From: Thermococcus sp. MV5
GTDB lineage: Archaea; Methanobacteriota_B; Thermococci; Thermococcales; Thermococcaceae
NCBI RefSeq assembly: GCF_012027425.1
Contig: NZ_SNUE01000004.1
Span: 1 to 64,000, forward strand
Reading direction: 5' to 3'
Length of the DNA: 64,000 bases
Shown: piece after piece, positions 46,265 through 55,436 of the stretch
Position numbering within the stretch: position 1 is the first letter of the stretch
Layout of the letters: every line of letters begins with the position of its first letter
Position numbers and translations under genes: made by a program
The notes under the pieces: generated by a model
What the model saw: the letters and a program-made list of their open reading frames with translations, nothing else
What the model was told of the DNA's origin: nothing
Database searches by the model: none

Positions 46265-48160
46265 TCATTCAACTTCTTTCTTACCAGTAAGGAAAAGCCA
46301 AACTGCGATAATACCAAGGAAGACTACTCCAATGATATCGCTGCTGAAACCAATTGAGGGAGCTTTGTTTGCCACTATTAACCCTGCGAAGAATATACCC
46401 ATCAATGCTTCTCCAGCTATTAATCCAGCTGCTCCAAGGACTCCTGGGTCAGTCGGTTTTTCTTCTGTTTTACTTCCTCTGGCTCTTCCTACAAGCCATC
46501 TTAAAAGACCACCAATGAATATTGGGACGCCTAAGCTCAAGGGGAGATAAATTCCTACAGCAACTGGCATAACTGGAGTTCTGAACTTTGAGTTTTTCAT
46601 AGCCAAAATCTCATCGAGTACTATCAAGGCTATGGCAATTGCAGCACCAATGAAGACCATGTTCCACTCAAGAGTTCCGGTAAATACACCCTCCGTAACT
46701 TTGGCCATGAGGAATGCCTGAGGTGCTGCCAAAGCATTTTCTTTAGCTGTGGGAGTTCCAGCAATACCATAAGCCTTTATCAGAAGGTTAAGTACTGGAG
46801 CCATGACTAAGGCAGCTGTAAATGTTCCAACTACTTCAAAGACCTGCTGTCTCTTTGGAGTTGCACCAACAATATGTCCTGTTGCTAAATCCTGCATAGT
46901 ATCACCAGCAATAGCAGCTGCCGTACAAATTACTGCTGCTACGAGAATTGTGGCAGTCATGCCTTCTGGCCCGCTAAGCCCAAGACCCTTAAGAACTAGT
47001 GCAGTAAAAAGCAAACTCATTATTGTAATACCTGACACTGGGTTGTTTGATGATCCCACAACACCAGCAAGGTATCCAGCAATAGAACTTCCAAAGAACC
47101 CGACAATAAGCATTATGACCGCCATGACGGCTGCTATCCCGACAGAATCTATCAAGTTGGCATATAGAAGGAACAATGGCACTACAAATGCTGCTATTAA
47201 CATGAGTACTGTGGTCATTGGCATGTCTTCTTCAGTTCTAAGGATTATTTCACCACTTTGTTTTCTTTTGGTTGCTTCAAGCCCGGCTTTTATACCTCTT
47301 GAGATTGGTCCTCTAAGTTTTATAAGGCTCCATAGGCCACCAACGACCATTGCGCCAACTCCCATGTACCTTATCTTAGTACTCCATGTTACCCATGCAA
47401 GATCCAGGGCACTAAGGCCATCTGGATTTCCAGTTTTAGCTACATAAAGTGGAATCGCAATGAACCATGCAATTGCACCACCTAAGAAAACTAAGAAGGC
47501 AATATTTAATCCCACAATATATCCAACACTCAAGAGGGCCGCTGAGAGGTCACTTCCTAAATATAAAACCCTCCTACCAACAAATTTGGCAGTTTCAACA
47601 GCTGGGGCCCATAGACCAGAACTTCCTAAGAGTTTGTAGAGACCACCAAAAATACCACCAACAAAAATCGGCTTTGCATGAGAGCCTCCTTTGTCCCCTG
47701 CAATAAGAACCTCAGCACAAGCTGTACCCTCTGGATAGGGGAGTCTCTCCTCAACTATAAATGCTCTTCTAATCACTATTGTGAAGAGAGCACCTAGTGA
47801 ACCACCTAACGCCGCTATGATTGTAATTAACCAGTAAGGAAACTCTGTGTATGTTCCCAAAACCACTAATGCCGGAAATGTAAATATAACTCCTGCTGCC
47901 AAGGATTCACCTGCTGAAGCTGCTGTTTGAACCATGTTATTCTCAAGGATATTCTTATCTTTGAACGCCATTAATATTGCCATAGATATGACTGCTGCTG
48001 GAATACTAGCACTAACAGTCATACCCGCATACATACCAAGGTATGCATTCGCTGCACCCATAATTATGGAGAGAATTATTCCCAAAATAAACGCCTTGAT
48101 TGTATACTCTGGTAAAGATTTCTCAGGTGGAACGTATGGTTTAAACTCCACACTGGACAC
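46265..48160 (-). CDS. Oligopeptide transporter, OPT family
   Basis: A 631-residue membrane protein of about 14-16 segments from the OPT family (archaeal/bacterial branch). The start is PEYTIKAFILGIILSIIMGA, with NAYLGMYAGMTVSASIPAAV and the later GDTMQDLATGHIVGATPKRQ. Related proteins import small peptides (or metal chelates) with protons. Pairing with the downstream M20 peptidase favours peptides. The promoter is in the AT-rich upstream gap (minus-strand TATATAACCGAAAG near 48213-48226). Confidence 0.92.
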   Translation of the reverse strand: MSSVEFKPYVPPEKSLPEYTIKAFILGIILSIIMGAANAYLGMYAGMTVSASIPAAVISMAILMAFKDKNILENNMVQTAASAGESLAAGVIFTFPALVVLGTYTEFPYWLITIIAALGGSLGALFTIVIRRAFIVEERLPYPEGTACAEVLIAGDKGGSHAKPIFVGGIFGGLYKLLGSSGLWAPAVETAKFVGRRVLYLGSDLSAALLSVGYIVGLNIAFLVFLGGAIAWFIAIPLYVAKTGNPDGLSALDLAWVTWSTKIRYMGVGAMVVGGLWSLIKLRGPISRGIKAGLEATKRKQSGEIILRTEEDMPMTTVLMLIAAFVVPLFLLYANLIDSVGIAAVMAVIMLIVGFFGSSIAGYLAGVVGSSNNPVSGITIMSLLFTALVLKGLGLSGPEGMTATILVAAVICTAAAIAGDTMQDLATGHIVGATPKRQQVFEVVGTFTAALVMAPVLNLLIKAYGIAGTPTAKENALAAPQAFLMAKVTEGVFTGTLEWNMVFIGAAIAIALIVLDEILAMKNSKFRTPVMPVAVGIYLPLSLGVPIFIGGLLRWLVGRARGSKTEEKPTDPGVLGAAGLIAGEALMGIFFAGLIVANKAPSIGFSSDIIGVVFLGIIAVWLFLTGKKEVE

Positions 48161-48405
48161 CTCCGCATTTTATTGGCACTTAAGATATATCTTGCCTATA
48201 TTAAAATACTTTCGGTTATATAAATATTACATCAATATAAATTATTGGACTATATTACAATAATAATATGCAAAGATGTCCAAAATCTTGCAACGATGAA
48301 ATTATATGTGAAGTAATGTTCACCAATTAATCAAAGAATTTCCATAGAACTTATATACACGATTACTATAACTATTAATATCGCTAAAAAGCGGAGGGAG
48401 GTAAA

Positions 48406-49221
48406 TTGGTTGAGATAATCTTTCTAGGCAGTGGCGGTGGGAGATTTATCACAATAACACAGTTTCGCCCTACTGGTGGGTTTTTCATTAATACCAGCAA
48501 GCGAATCTACGTAGACCCAGGACCAGGAGCGCTAGTACGCGCATGGAGGTATAAGATAGATCCAAGAAGGATAGATGTGCTTTTTGTTTCTCACAGACAT
48601 ACAGATCACTGCAATGACTCGGAGATTATGGTAGAAGGAATGACTATGGGAGTTACAAAAAGACGCGGCACGCTAATAGCCTCAAAAAGTGTTGTCTATG
48701 GAGATGATGAACACACACCTGCAATTTCCAAGTATCATTTAGATTCCTTAGAAGAAATTCACATTCCCAACCCAGGAGAGAGAATACAACTTGGAGAAGA
48801 CGAAATGACAATAACCCCTACAATACACTCAGATCCTACTGCTATAGGATTCATATTAAAAACCCGGTTCGGAAAGATTGGATATATTCCTGATACGGAA
48901 TATTTTGATGAGTTAAAAAAGATATATCATGGAGTCCGATTATTAATCGCCTCAGTTACACGGCCAACAAACATGAAGATACCATACCATCTTTGTACGG
49001 AGGATATAATTTATATGCTAAAAGACATGAAACAAAAACCAGAAATGCTGATCATGAGTCATATAGGAATGAAAATGCATTTTGCAAATCCCTATAAAGA
49101 AGCCAAATTTATAGAAAACGTTACCGGAGTGAAAACTCTAATTGCAAAAGAGGGGTTTAAAGTTAAGATGGAAAGAAAAGATATAAAATTAAGAACCCTT
49201 CGACCGGCCAGAGAACTCTAA
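48406..49221 (+). CDS. Metallo-beta-lactamase-fold hydrolase
   Basis: A 271-residue MBL-fold enzyme with the metal motif SHRHTDHCND (H63, H65, D67, H68), YIPDTEYFD and a late SHIGMKMHF histidine. It begins IIFLGSGGGRFITITQFRPT, a pattern found in archaeal beta-lactamase-like proteins of unassigned substrate. Start is TTG at 48406 behind GGAGG (48393-48401). Transcribed alone from a 245-bp AT-rich spacer shared with the OPT gene (TATA-like CTTATATACAC near 48351). Confidence 0.85.
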   Translation: MVEIIFLGSGGGRFITITQFRPTGGFFINTSKRIYVDPGPGALVRAWRYKIDPRRIDVLFVSHRHTDHCNDSEIMVEGMTMGVTKRRGTLIASKSVVYGDDEHTPAISKYHLDSLEEIHIPNPGERIQLGEDEMTITPTIHSDPTAIGFILKTRFGKIGYIPDTEYFDELKKIYHGVRLLIASVTRPTNMKIPYHLCTEDIIYMLKDMKQKPEMLIMSHIGMKMHFANPYKEAKFIENVTGVKTLIAKEGFKVKMERKDIKLRTLRPAREL

Positions 49222-49247
49222 AACGAGCCGAGTAACTAAGTTATATG

Positions 49248-50555
49248 CTAAATTAAAGAGCTCTTTCTTTTTTCTGTAATCCCCTCAACGACAACTCTTA
49301 TTTTTGGCTCAGTTCCACTCGGTCTTATAAGCACCCACGATCCATCTTTAAGATTTAACCTCATTCCAGAAATTGTTATTACCTCCTCGATCTGCTCACT
49401 TAAAAGCTCCTGCAACTGTTTTTTTGCTTTTTCTACAACTTGATACTTTATTTCTTCAGGACACTTAACATTCTTTTTGATTAGATAGTACTTTGGAATA
49501 TCTTTGATTATTTCAGAGAAAGGCTTGCCTTCTTGATCTATTATCTTCAAAAGCAACCCAATCGTAACAAAGCTATCGATCCATAACCCAAACTCTGGAT
49601 GAATGAACTTCCAAGGCTCTGAGGCAAATATGGCATTATATTTCTTTATTCCATCATGTAGTTGCCCCAATGGAACCCGGTATACTCTCCCTCCTTCCTC
49701 TTCAACTACTTTGTCTATCCTAAAAGACGTGTTTATTGAGACCACTATGTTACCACCTTTGTGTTCTTGAGCATACAATCGTGCAAACAAAGCTATTAAA
49801 GTATCTTCCTCTACATAGTTTCCTTTTTCATCAAAAACCGCTATCCTATCTGCATCACCATCTTGAGCAATTGCAAGATCAAATCCAAGTTCCCTTACAA
49901 GGTTGCTTAGGTAGGCAATATTCTCATATCTCGGCTCTGATTTTCTACCGGGAAAATACCCATCGGGATGAGCATTCAAAGTTACAACCTTCGCTCCCAT
50001 TTTTCTCAACAGATAAGGAGTTATTAAGCTTCCAGCCCCATTCCCCATGTCCAAGAGTACTTTAAGCTTGGTTTCGTGATTTACGTATCTCAGTACCTCA
50101 TCAATGTATTGTTCTTTTAGATTCAAATCCCTTGCCGTTCCAATATGGTCCCATGGGCTTTTTTTATAACTCTGAGAGAATATAATTTCCTCCAGCTCCT
50201 CTTCCTGTTCTAAAAAGAATTCAATTCCTTTTTCATTGAATACTTTGATACCATTATCACTTGGTGGATTATGTGATGCTGTTATCATGACTCCTGCATC
50301 TCCAAGCTTGTTAGTAGCCCATGCCAACATTGGAGTTGGCACAAAACCTATTCTGATTACATCAATTCCTGTGCTTAGCAGTCCACTTATTAAGGCATTT
50401 TCAAGCATTATGCTTGATGTCCTGGCATCTCTACCAACTACAACTGTCCCCCTGTCGACATACGTCCCAAGGGCTTTTCCAACATTTAAAGCAAGCTCTG
50501 GTGTGATCTTTGAATGAACAGGCCCTCTAATTCCCGCTGTACCAAATAGTCTCAT
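49248..50555 (-). CDS. Phosphohexomutase (phosphoglucosamine/phosphomannomutase type)
   Basis: Alpha-D-phosphohexomutase. Active-site phosphoserine S94 lies in TASHNPPSDNG, the metal loop is DGDADRIAVF, the sugar-specificity loop is within ASEPWKFIHPEFGLWIDS, and the phosphate site is RPSGTEPKIRV. At 435 residues with an N terminus RLFGTAGIRG it resembles the archaeal GlmM group, which makes glucosamine-1-phosphate, but phosphomannomutase or phosphoglucomutase activity cannot be excluded. GGTGAC precedes the ATG. Confidence 0.9.
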   Translation of the reverse strand: MRLFGTAGIRGPVHSKITPELALNVGKALGTYVDRGTVVVGRDARTSSIMLENALISGLLSTGIDVIRIGFVPTPMLAWATNKLGDAGVMITASHNPPSDNGIKVFNEKGIEFFLEQEEELEEIIFSQSYKKSPWDHIGTARDLNLKEQYIDEVLRYVNHETKLKVLLDMGNGAGSLITPYLLRKMGAKVVTLNAHPDGYFPGRKSEPRYENIAYLSNLVRELGFDLAIAQDGDADRIAVFDEKGNYVEEDTLIALFARLYAQEHKGGNIVVSINTSFRIDKVVEEEGGRVYRVPLGQLHDGIKKYNAIFASEPWKFIHPEFGLWIDSFVTIGLLLKIIDQEGKPFSEIIKDIPKYYLIKKNVKCPEEIKYQVVEKAKKQLQELLSEQIEEVITISGMRLNLKDGSWVLIRPSGTEPKIRVVVEGITEKRKSSLI

Positions 50556-50585
50556 GTCACCACCATGCTAATGTTGGAACTTGCT

Positions 50586-51002
50586 TTATATATCTTTTTG
50601 ATGAGGGTTCCATACATATATAGGAATTCCTCTATAGTTTTCAAGCTTCAAAAATCTTGGCATGCCATCAAGAGAAAATGGAACAATATATACGGGAATT
50701 TTCAGTGTTTTTCCCAATTCTAAAATGGGTTTAATAAGCTCTGGAGTTGGTCGAATTGAATATATTACCTCAGCACCTCTATAGATTGTCAAGTTAGGAG
50801 AAAATATATTATCAATACATGCCTTAAGACCAAATTCTCTGGCTTTTTTAACAGCTTCTGGGTTCCAATCCACAACAATAATCTCTCTTCCTAGCTTTTT
50901 TAGTTTTATGGCAATTTTAAAGTTAAATCCCACTCCTACCTCTATTAGCTTTCCCTTTGGGTGCCTGTCATTTAAAAATATAGCGATCTCCTCAAAACCC
51001 AT
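50586..51002 (-). CDS. UPF0146 family protein
   Basis: A 138-residue archaeal protein of the UPF0146 family, Rossmann-like and reminiscent of a stripped-down SAM methyltransferase: LIEVGVGFNFKIAIKLKKLG, IIVVDWNPEAV and YSIRPTPEL. Function unknown. It lies between the phosphohexomutase and the CBM48-like gene on the same strand. Confidence 0.85.
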   Translation of the reverse strand: MGFEEIAIFLNDRHPKGKLIEVGVGFNFKIAIKLKKLGREIIVVDWNPEAVKKAREFGLKACIDNIFSPNLTIYRGAEVIYSIRPTPELIKPILELGKTLKIPVYIVPFSLDGMPRFLKLENYRGIPIYVWNPHQKDI

Positions 51003-51037
51003 GAAAAATACAAGAAAAAGAAAGGTTAAAAAGCTTT

Positions 51038-51352
51038 TCAGAATATTGCCTTTTCACTTCTCTTATCAAAGATGTGAATCTTCTTCATATCAAAAACAAC
51101 GTCGACCTCTTGTCCCTCCTTAACCAAAGATTCAGGGGGGAATTTACCAATAAAGCTTAAATCACCAACTCTTAAATGGACAATCTTTATACTCCATCTA
51201 CTTCCTTGTCCTTCCATCCTAAAGCTCCCTTCATTAAATGCATTGAAATTTCCCAGAAGATAAGCATACGTACCACTCTTCGGTATTGAAAATTCCACGA
51301 TTCCAACTTTTCCTAAATATTCATCATTTCTAAAGCCGAAAATTTTATACAT
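51038..51352 (-). CDS. Small protein with CBM48-like and TOBE-like parts
   Basis: A 104-residue protein. Residues about 20-65 (YLLGNFNAFNEGSFRM, then a Trp in RWSIKIVHL and the turn RVGDLSFIGKF) match the pattern of glycogen-binding CBM48/AMPK-beta E-set domains. The last 30 residues (KEGQEVDVVFDMKKIHIFDK) match the terminal TOBE motif of MalK/UgpC-type ATPases. No catalytic region is present. It is divergent from a TrmB regulator and glycogen synthase across 84 bp, suggesting a glycogen or maltodextrin sensing or scaffolding role (inference). Start at 51352 uses GGGGTG as ribosome site. Confidence 0.65.
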   Translation of the reverse strand: MYKIFGFRNDEYLGKVGIVEFSIPKSGTYAYLLGNFNAFNEGSFRMEGQGSRWSIKIVHLRVGDLSFIGKFPPESLVKEGQEVDVVFDMKKIHIFDKRSEKAIF

Positions 51353-51374
51353 ACTAAACACCCCTAATGATTAT

Positions 51375-51412
51375 ATATCACCTCTAATGTTTAAATTATT
51401 AGTAGTGAATAT
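51375..51412. promoter_or_regulatory. Imperfect 38-bp palindrome between divergent CBM48-like and TrmB-family genes
   Basis: ATATCACCTCTAATG on the left and TATTAGTAGTGAATAT on the right are inverted copies with one extra base, around a T/A-rich centre. ATATCAC resembles half of the Thermococcales glycolytic motif TATCAC-N5-GTGATA, but the full motif is absent. The site covers both promoters, so autoregulation by the TrmB-family protein is plausible. Confidence 0.45.
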
Positions 51413-51436
51413 TAAAAATTTTTAGGAGGAGGAAAA

Positions 51437-52462
51437 ATGAGAGAAGAAGAGATAATTAAAATGCTACAGAAGCTTGGTTTAACAAAATATGAAAGCCTAG
51501 CCTATATAACCCTTCTAAAACTTGGCACAAGCAAAGCTACAGACCTTACAAAAGAAAGTGGGATTCCCCACACTAGAATATACGACGTTCTCAGCTCTCT
51601 TCATAGAAAAGGATTCGTCGATATAATGCATGGTACTCCAAGGATGTATAAACCAGTAAACCCAGAACTTGTTTTTGAAAAATTAAAAGAAGAAATAATA
51701 AACGATATTAGAGTTATAAAGGACGCCCTCCTGGAATTATATAAATCCGTCCACGGAGAAGATATTCCAGAAATTTGGACAATCCATGGATTCGAAAACA
51801 CCCTCGAAAGGGCAGAATACATAGTGAGAAGTGCCAGAAGAGAAGTGTTAATAAATACTCCATTTGAATTCCTTACACTACTCAAGGATGAGATTAGAAA
51901 GAGAAAGGATATAATCTTCGTCATTGTAAGTAACTTTGATGAAATTCCAGACTGGTTAAATAGAGAGAATATTATCCTAGCCAAGAGTGGAGGAGCCCCC
52001 TGGCTAATGGCAACTTGGGTTATTGGGGATATTGACTATGCCCTTTTCTTTGGAGCTCTTCCAAAAGATCGGAGAAGGGAAAAGTTTTACTCCTTCTGGG
52101 GTAAGTCTCCAAAATTAATCCAAAACTACATGCACTGGTTTTATACAATGTATTTTGATAACAGTGAGGTCGTGAAGCCTGTTGATTATGAAAAACTTAA
52201 AAAACCTTTTGAAATAGCAAATATAAGAACTCTCATAACTATTCTTAATCAAACAAAACTACCTAAAACTATGGAAATCATTGGTCATTTTGTTGATACC
52301 CGAGAAGAGGCAACTATCAAGGGCAAGGTAACAGAGTATGAGTACACTGCCCTAACCGCCAGCATAACACTTATAGGTGAGGATGGGAAGGCATGGAAAA
52401 TTGGAGGATTGGGAAGCTATTTTGAGGATATAGAAGGAGAAAAGTTCATCCTCCTTGAATAA
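51437..52462 (+). CDS. TrmB-family transcriptional regulator
   Basis: A 341-residue sugar-responsive regulator. The N-terminal winged helix (LGLTKYESLAYITLLKLGTS, then IPHTRIYDVLSSLHRKGFV) is followed by a helical linker and the TrmB sugar-binding region. It should sense maltodextrin-like sugars and control neighbouring genes, most likely the glycogen synthase 34 bp downstream. It is related to TrmB/TrmBL proteins but I cannot assign which paralogue. GGAGGAGG precedes the ATG. Confidence 0.9.
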   Translation: MREEEIIKMLQKLGLTKYESLAYITLLKLGTSKATDLTKESGIPHTRIYDVLSSLHRKGFVDIMHGTPRMYKPVNPELVFEKLKEEIINDIRVIKDALLELYKSVHGEDIPEIWTIHGFENTLERAEYIVRSARREVLINTPFEFLTLLKDEIRKRKDIIFVIVSNFDEIPDWLNRENIILAKSGGAPWLMATWVIGDIDYALFFGALPKDRRREKFYSFWGKSPKLIQNYMHWFYTMYFDNSEVVKPVDYEKLKKPFEIANIRTLITILNQTKLPKTMEIIGHFVDTREEATIKGKVTEYEYTALTASITLIGEDGKAWKIGGLGSYFEDIEGEKFILLE

Positions 52463-52496
52463 CCTATACAAAACTGAGAAATAGGGGGTCTATATT

Positions 52497-53867
52497 ATGA
52501 AAATACTAATATTGGGATTTGAATATTTACCAACAAAAGTCGGAGGGCTGGCAGAAGCTATAACAAGCATTGCTGAAACCTTAGCAAAACTTGGCAACGA
52601 AGTTTGGGTGTTTACACCTTCCCACGGACATATAGAAGGCGAAAGGATACTAAAATTTGAGATTGCGATTTATAATGGGAAGGAGACGATACAAGTGTAT
52701 GAGAGACACCAAAATGGAGTTAGAGTATTCGCTATAAGCAGTCCCCTCCTAGATAACAAGGATGTTTATGGACCAGGATGGGAAGGAATGCTGGGCAAAG
52801 CGATACAATTTGGAAAAGCCACAGTTGGACTTTTAAATTTCCTCATAGAGCGGGAAGGAAAGCCAGATGTCCTACATTTCCACGACTGGCACACTGTCTT
52901 TGCGGGTGCTTTAATTAAGAAATACTTCCAACTTCCGACAGTCTTTACAATTCACCGATTAAACAAGTCCAAAGTCCCAGCATATTACTTCCACAATGCT
53001 CACTTAGGAGAACTCGCACCATACCCCGATATAGATCCCGAACATGTAGGAGCATACATAGCAGATTTAGTTACGACAGTGAGCAGAACTTATTTGTGGG
53101 AAGAATGGGAGTTTTATAAGAACTTTGAGGGAAAAGCAACATATGTTTATAATGGCATAGCCTGTGATTTTTGGAATGAGGAATTATTAGAAAATAAAGA
53201 TCTCCCAAGGGAAGAAAGAAGGAAAAAGATCCTAGAGAGCCTAGGCTTAAGCGATGGTATTACATTTATGTTCATTGGTAGATTTGACAGAGGCCAGAAA
53301 GGTGTCGATACCCTTCTAAAAGCAATTGAAACTATCGCACACAAACATCCAAGTGAATTCTTAAAGATGCGCTTTCTCATAATAGGAAAAGGGGATCAAG
53401 AGCTCGAAAATTGGGCTCATACTTTGGGAGCTAAGTACCCAGAAAACATCAAAGTAATAACCGAGATGCTAAAGAGAGAATTTACAAGAGAACTTTATGG
53501 TAGTGTTGACTTTATAATTGTTCCATCATACTTTGAGCCTTTTGGGCTTGTACAGATGGAGGCAATGTGTTTAGGAGCAATTCCCATAGGTTCAGCTGTT
53601 GGAGGAATAAAAGACACTATAATAAGCCTAGATGAAGATACAGAAAACGCTACTGGATTGCTAGTCCCACCAAAAGATCCCAATGCTCTTGCACAGGCTA
53701 TTTTGAGAATGAGTAAGCTAAAAGAAGAGAACTCAGAAATCCTCGAAAAGATGCGTCAAAATGGCAAAAAACGCTCAAAAGAGGTTTTTACATGGGAAAA
53801 CGCTTGTAAGAGATATCTAAAAGCCTATAGAAATAATATAGACAAAGCTGTGGAGTTTTTAAGATAA
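52497..53867 (+). CDS. glgA: Glycogen synthase (GT5-type)
   Basis: Retaining glucosyltransferase of the GT-B fold that extends alpha-1,4-glucan from nucleotide-glucose. N-terminal substrate loop PTKVGGLAEA (KVGG at 14-17), the DWHTVFAG/FTIHRLNKSK region, the nucleotide-site FIGRFDRGQKGVDTLL and the catalytic EPFGLVQMEAM. The 456-residue length is typical of the short Thermococcales enzymes, which can use UDP- or ADP-glucose. It follows the TrmB-family gene and is probably controlled by it. Confidence 0.94.
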   Translation: MKILILGFEYLPTKVGGLAEAITSIAETLAKLGNEVWVFTPSHGHIEGERILKFEIAIYNGKETIQVYERHQNGVRVFAISSPLLDNKDVYGPGWEGMLGKAIQFGKATVGLLNFLIEREGKPDVLHFHDWHTVFAGALIKKYFQLPTVFTIHRLNKSKVPAYYFHNAHLGELAPYPDIDPEHVGAYIADLVTTVSRTYLWEEWEFYKNFEGKATYVYNGIACDFWNEELLENKDLPREERRKKILESLGLSDGITFMFIGRFDRGQKGVDTLLKAIETIAHKHPSEFLKMRFLIIGKGDQELENWAHTLGAKYPENIKVITEMLKREFTRELYGSVDFIIVPSYFEPFGLVQMEAMCLGAIPIGSAVGGIKDTIISLDEDTENATGLLVPPKDPNALAQAILRMSKLKEENSEILEKMRQNGKKRSKEVFTWENACKRYLKAYRNNIDKAVEFLR

Positions 53868-53897
53868 TGTTCTTTTTTATAATTTTGGGGTGAGAAT

Positions 53898-54350
53898 ATG
53901 AACTGTCCATTCTGCATTCCAACTCAAGGGGCCCTCCTTTACGAAGATGAAAAGATTAGGATTTTGATAGATTCATATCCAGCGAACAAAGGCCATTTAC
54001 TTGTAGTTCCAAAAAGACACGTAGAGAAGCTGGAGGATTTAAGAGAAGATGAAAAATTTGCCCTTTTAAAAGGAATTGAAATCTCAATCCAAAACCTCAA
54101 AAAACTTCTAAATCCCGATGGATTCAATATAGGAATTAACCTTGGGGAAGCTGCAGGACAGACAGTTCCTCATCTCCATATACACATTATTCCTCGATAT
54201 AATGGAGATAGCACCTTCCCCAGAGGAGGCATACGAAAGGCTGTTATTAATGTTGAGGATGAGAACTTAAGTCTTAAGGAAAAATGGATAAAGAACAGAC
54301 TAAAAGAAGACGAAAAGAAGAAACTGGTGGAATTATTCCGCAACATCTAA
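53898..54350 (+). CDS. HIT-family nucleotide hydrolase
   Basis: Histidine-triad protein; HLHIHIIPR holds H92, H94 and H96. Residues MNCPFC include a zinc-type CxxC, as in Hint/Fhit-like proteins. It probably hydrolyses adenosine nucleotide conjugates such as AMP-amino acyl or Ap4A-like compounds. Preceded by GGGGTGAG. Its last 18 bp overlap the convergent MazG-YbaK gene. Confidence 0.9.
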   Translation: MNCPFCIPTQGALLYEDEKIRILIDSYPANKGHLLVVPKRHVEKLEDLREDEKFALLKGIEISIQNLKKLLNPDGFNIGINLGEAAGQTVPHLHIHIIPRYNGDSTFPRGGIRKAVINVEDENLSLKEKWIKNRLKEDEKKKLVELFRNI

Positions 54351-55085
54351 AAGCTCAGCCTTTTGAAACTCTAGGATTTTCTTTGGACTGAGCTTACTTA
54401 ATCTATCTATTCTCCCCCCTCCCCCGATTACGAATTCTTTCTCAAGAACTTTTTCATCCATTATTGTTCTTATGGGAACTCCTACTGGTGGAACTTCACC
54501 AACTTTATATCCCGTAATCCTCTCAACTTCTTTGGCTTTTGCCATTCTAACGTTCCCAAAGACCTTTTTTAATTTTTCAATGCTCGCCTTTGATTTTCCA
54601 TCCACTATAACAAGAATAGGTTCACTTTCATTTACTATAAAAACCAGAGATTTAATTATCTGATCTGGTTGAACACCAAGAAGTTTCACAACTTGTTTTA
54701 CACTCTTAACTTCTCCTTTCGGTTCTATTATCTCCCCTCCAAGCTCTTTCACTATTTCTTCGATCACTATTTCTTTTACAGGATATTTTTCGTTATTCTT
54801 CCTCAACTTTTCTTCTACTGCCTTATCTAGATCTATTCCCAGTTCATGAGCTAAGATAACAAGGTAAATTATTATATCCGCCATCTCCTCTTCAATTTTT
54901 TCCTGTACTTCCTTGTTTTTGATCTTTTCAAAGATTTCATCGTTCGTTTCCCACTGGAAATGTTCCAAAAGTTCCCCAAGTTCGATTGCTAATGAGATTG
55001 CAAGGTTCTTTGGGGTATGGTATTTTCTCCAGAGTCTTTCATCCCTGAACCTGATTACTTTTTCTTCAATTCCCTTAAAATTCAT
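54333..55085 (-). CDS. Fusion of MazG-like pyrophosphohydrolase and YbaK-type deacylase domains
   Basis: Residues 1 to about 105 are a MazG/RS21-C6-like nucleotide pyrophosphohydrolase: the helix pair with ELGELLEHFQWE and EEEMADIIIYLVILAHELG carries the metal-binding acids. Residues about 115-245 match YbaK/ProX editing domains: VKSVKQVVKLLGVQPDQIIK, VIVDGKSKASIEKLKKVFG, GEVPPVGVPIRTIMDE and FVIGGGGRIDRLS. One protein could thus sanitise nucleotides and deacylate mischarged tRNA; both activities are predicted from family only. It overlaps the upstream small gene by 11 bp. Confidence 0.85.
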   Translation of the reverse strand: MNFKGIEEKVIRFRDERLWRKYHTPKNLAISLAIELGELLEHFQWETNDEIFEKIKNKEVQEKIEEEMADIIIYLVILAHELGIDLDKAVEEKLRKNNEKYPVKEIVIEEIVKELGGEIIEPKGEVKSVKQVVKLLGVQPDQIIKSLVFIVNESEPILVIVDGKSKASIEKLKKVFGNVRMAKAKEVERITGYKVGEVPPVGVPIRTIMDEKVLEKEFVIGGGGRIDRLSKLSPKKILEFQKAELLDVAE

Positions 55086-55362
55086 GTGTCTTCATCTCCC
55101 GCATAACTCTCAAGTATTCTAGAAGCTCTTTCAACTCTTCTTTTGATAACCTTTCCTCCACATCCTCATCCGCACTAAAAGTCGATAGATACTCCCTTAT
55201 TTTATTCAGCTTCTCAAGTTCATCTTCCAGTTCAAGGGACCTTTTAGTGAACTCCCACGAAGTGTGTGGGCTCTCAAAGATCCTCTGCTTACTACTTACT
55301 ATCGCTATCTTTACATTTGCTATTGCATCATCAACCAGTTTGATCAACTCTTCTATTTTCAT
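55075..55362 (-). CDS. Small coiled-coil hypothetical protein
   Basis: A 95-residue, highly charged, almost entirely helical protein (SLELEDELEKLNKIREYLS; LSKEELKELLEYLRVMREM). No family recognised. It is translated first in the two-gene operon with the MazG-YbaK fusion, so a partner role is possible. A TATA-like TTTAAATAATTTG lies about 25 bp upstream (minus strand). Confidence 0.65.
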   Translation of the reverse strand: MKIEELIKLVDDAIANVKIAIVSSKQRIFESPHTSWEFTKRSLELEDELEKLNKIREYLSTFSADEDVEERLSKEELKELLEYLRVMREMKTHEF

Positions 55363-55436
55363 TTTTCACACCGTCAAGAGTTAACAGACAAATTATTTAA
55401 AGTTTAATTTAGGAAAAATAAAATGAGGTGGGTCGA

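Noticed and set aside
46803-47447. 214-codon plus-strand frame inside the OPT transporter gene
   Set aside because: It is a shadow of the transporter's biased codons; the minus-strand product is a clear OPT protein and the shadow lacks start signals.
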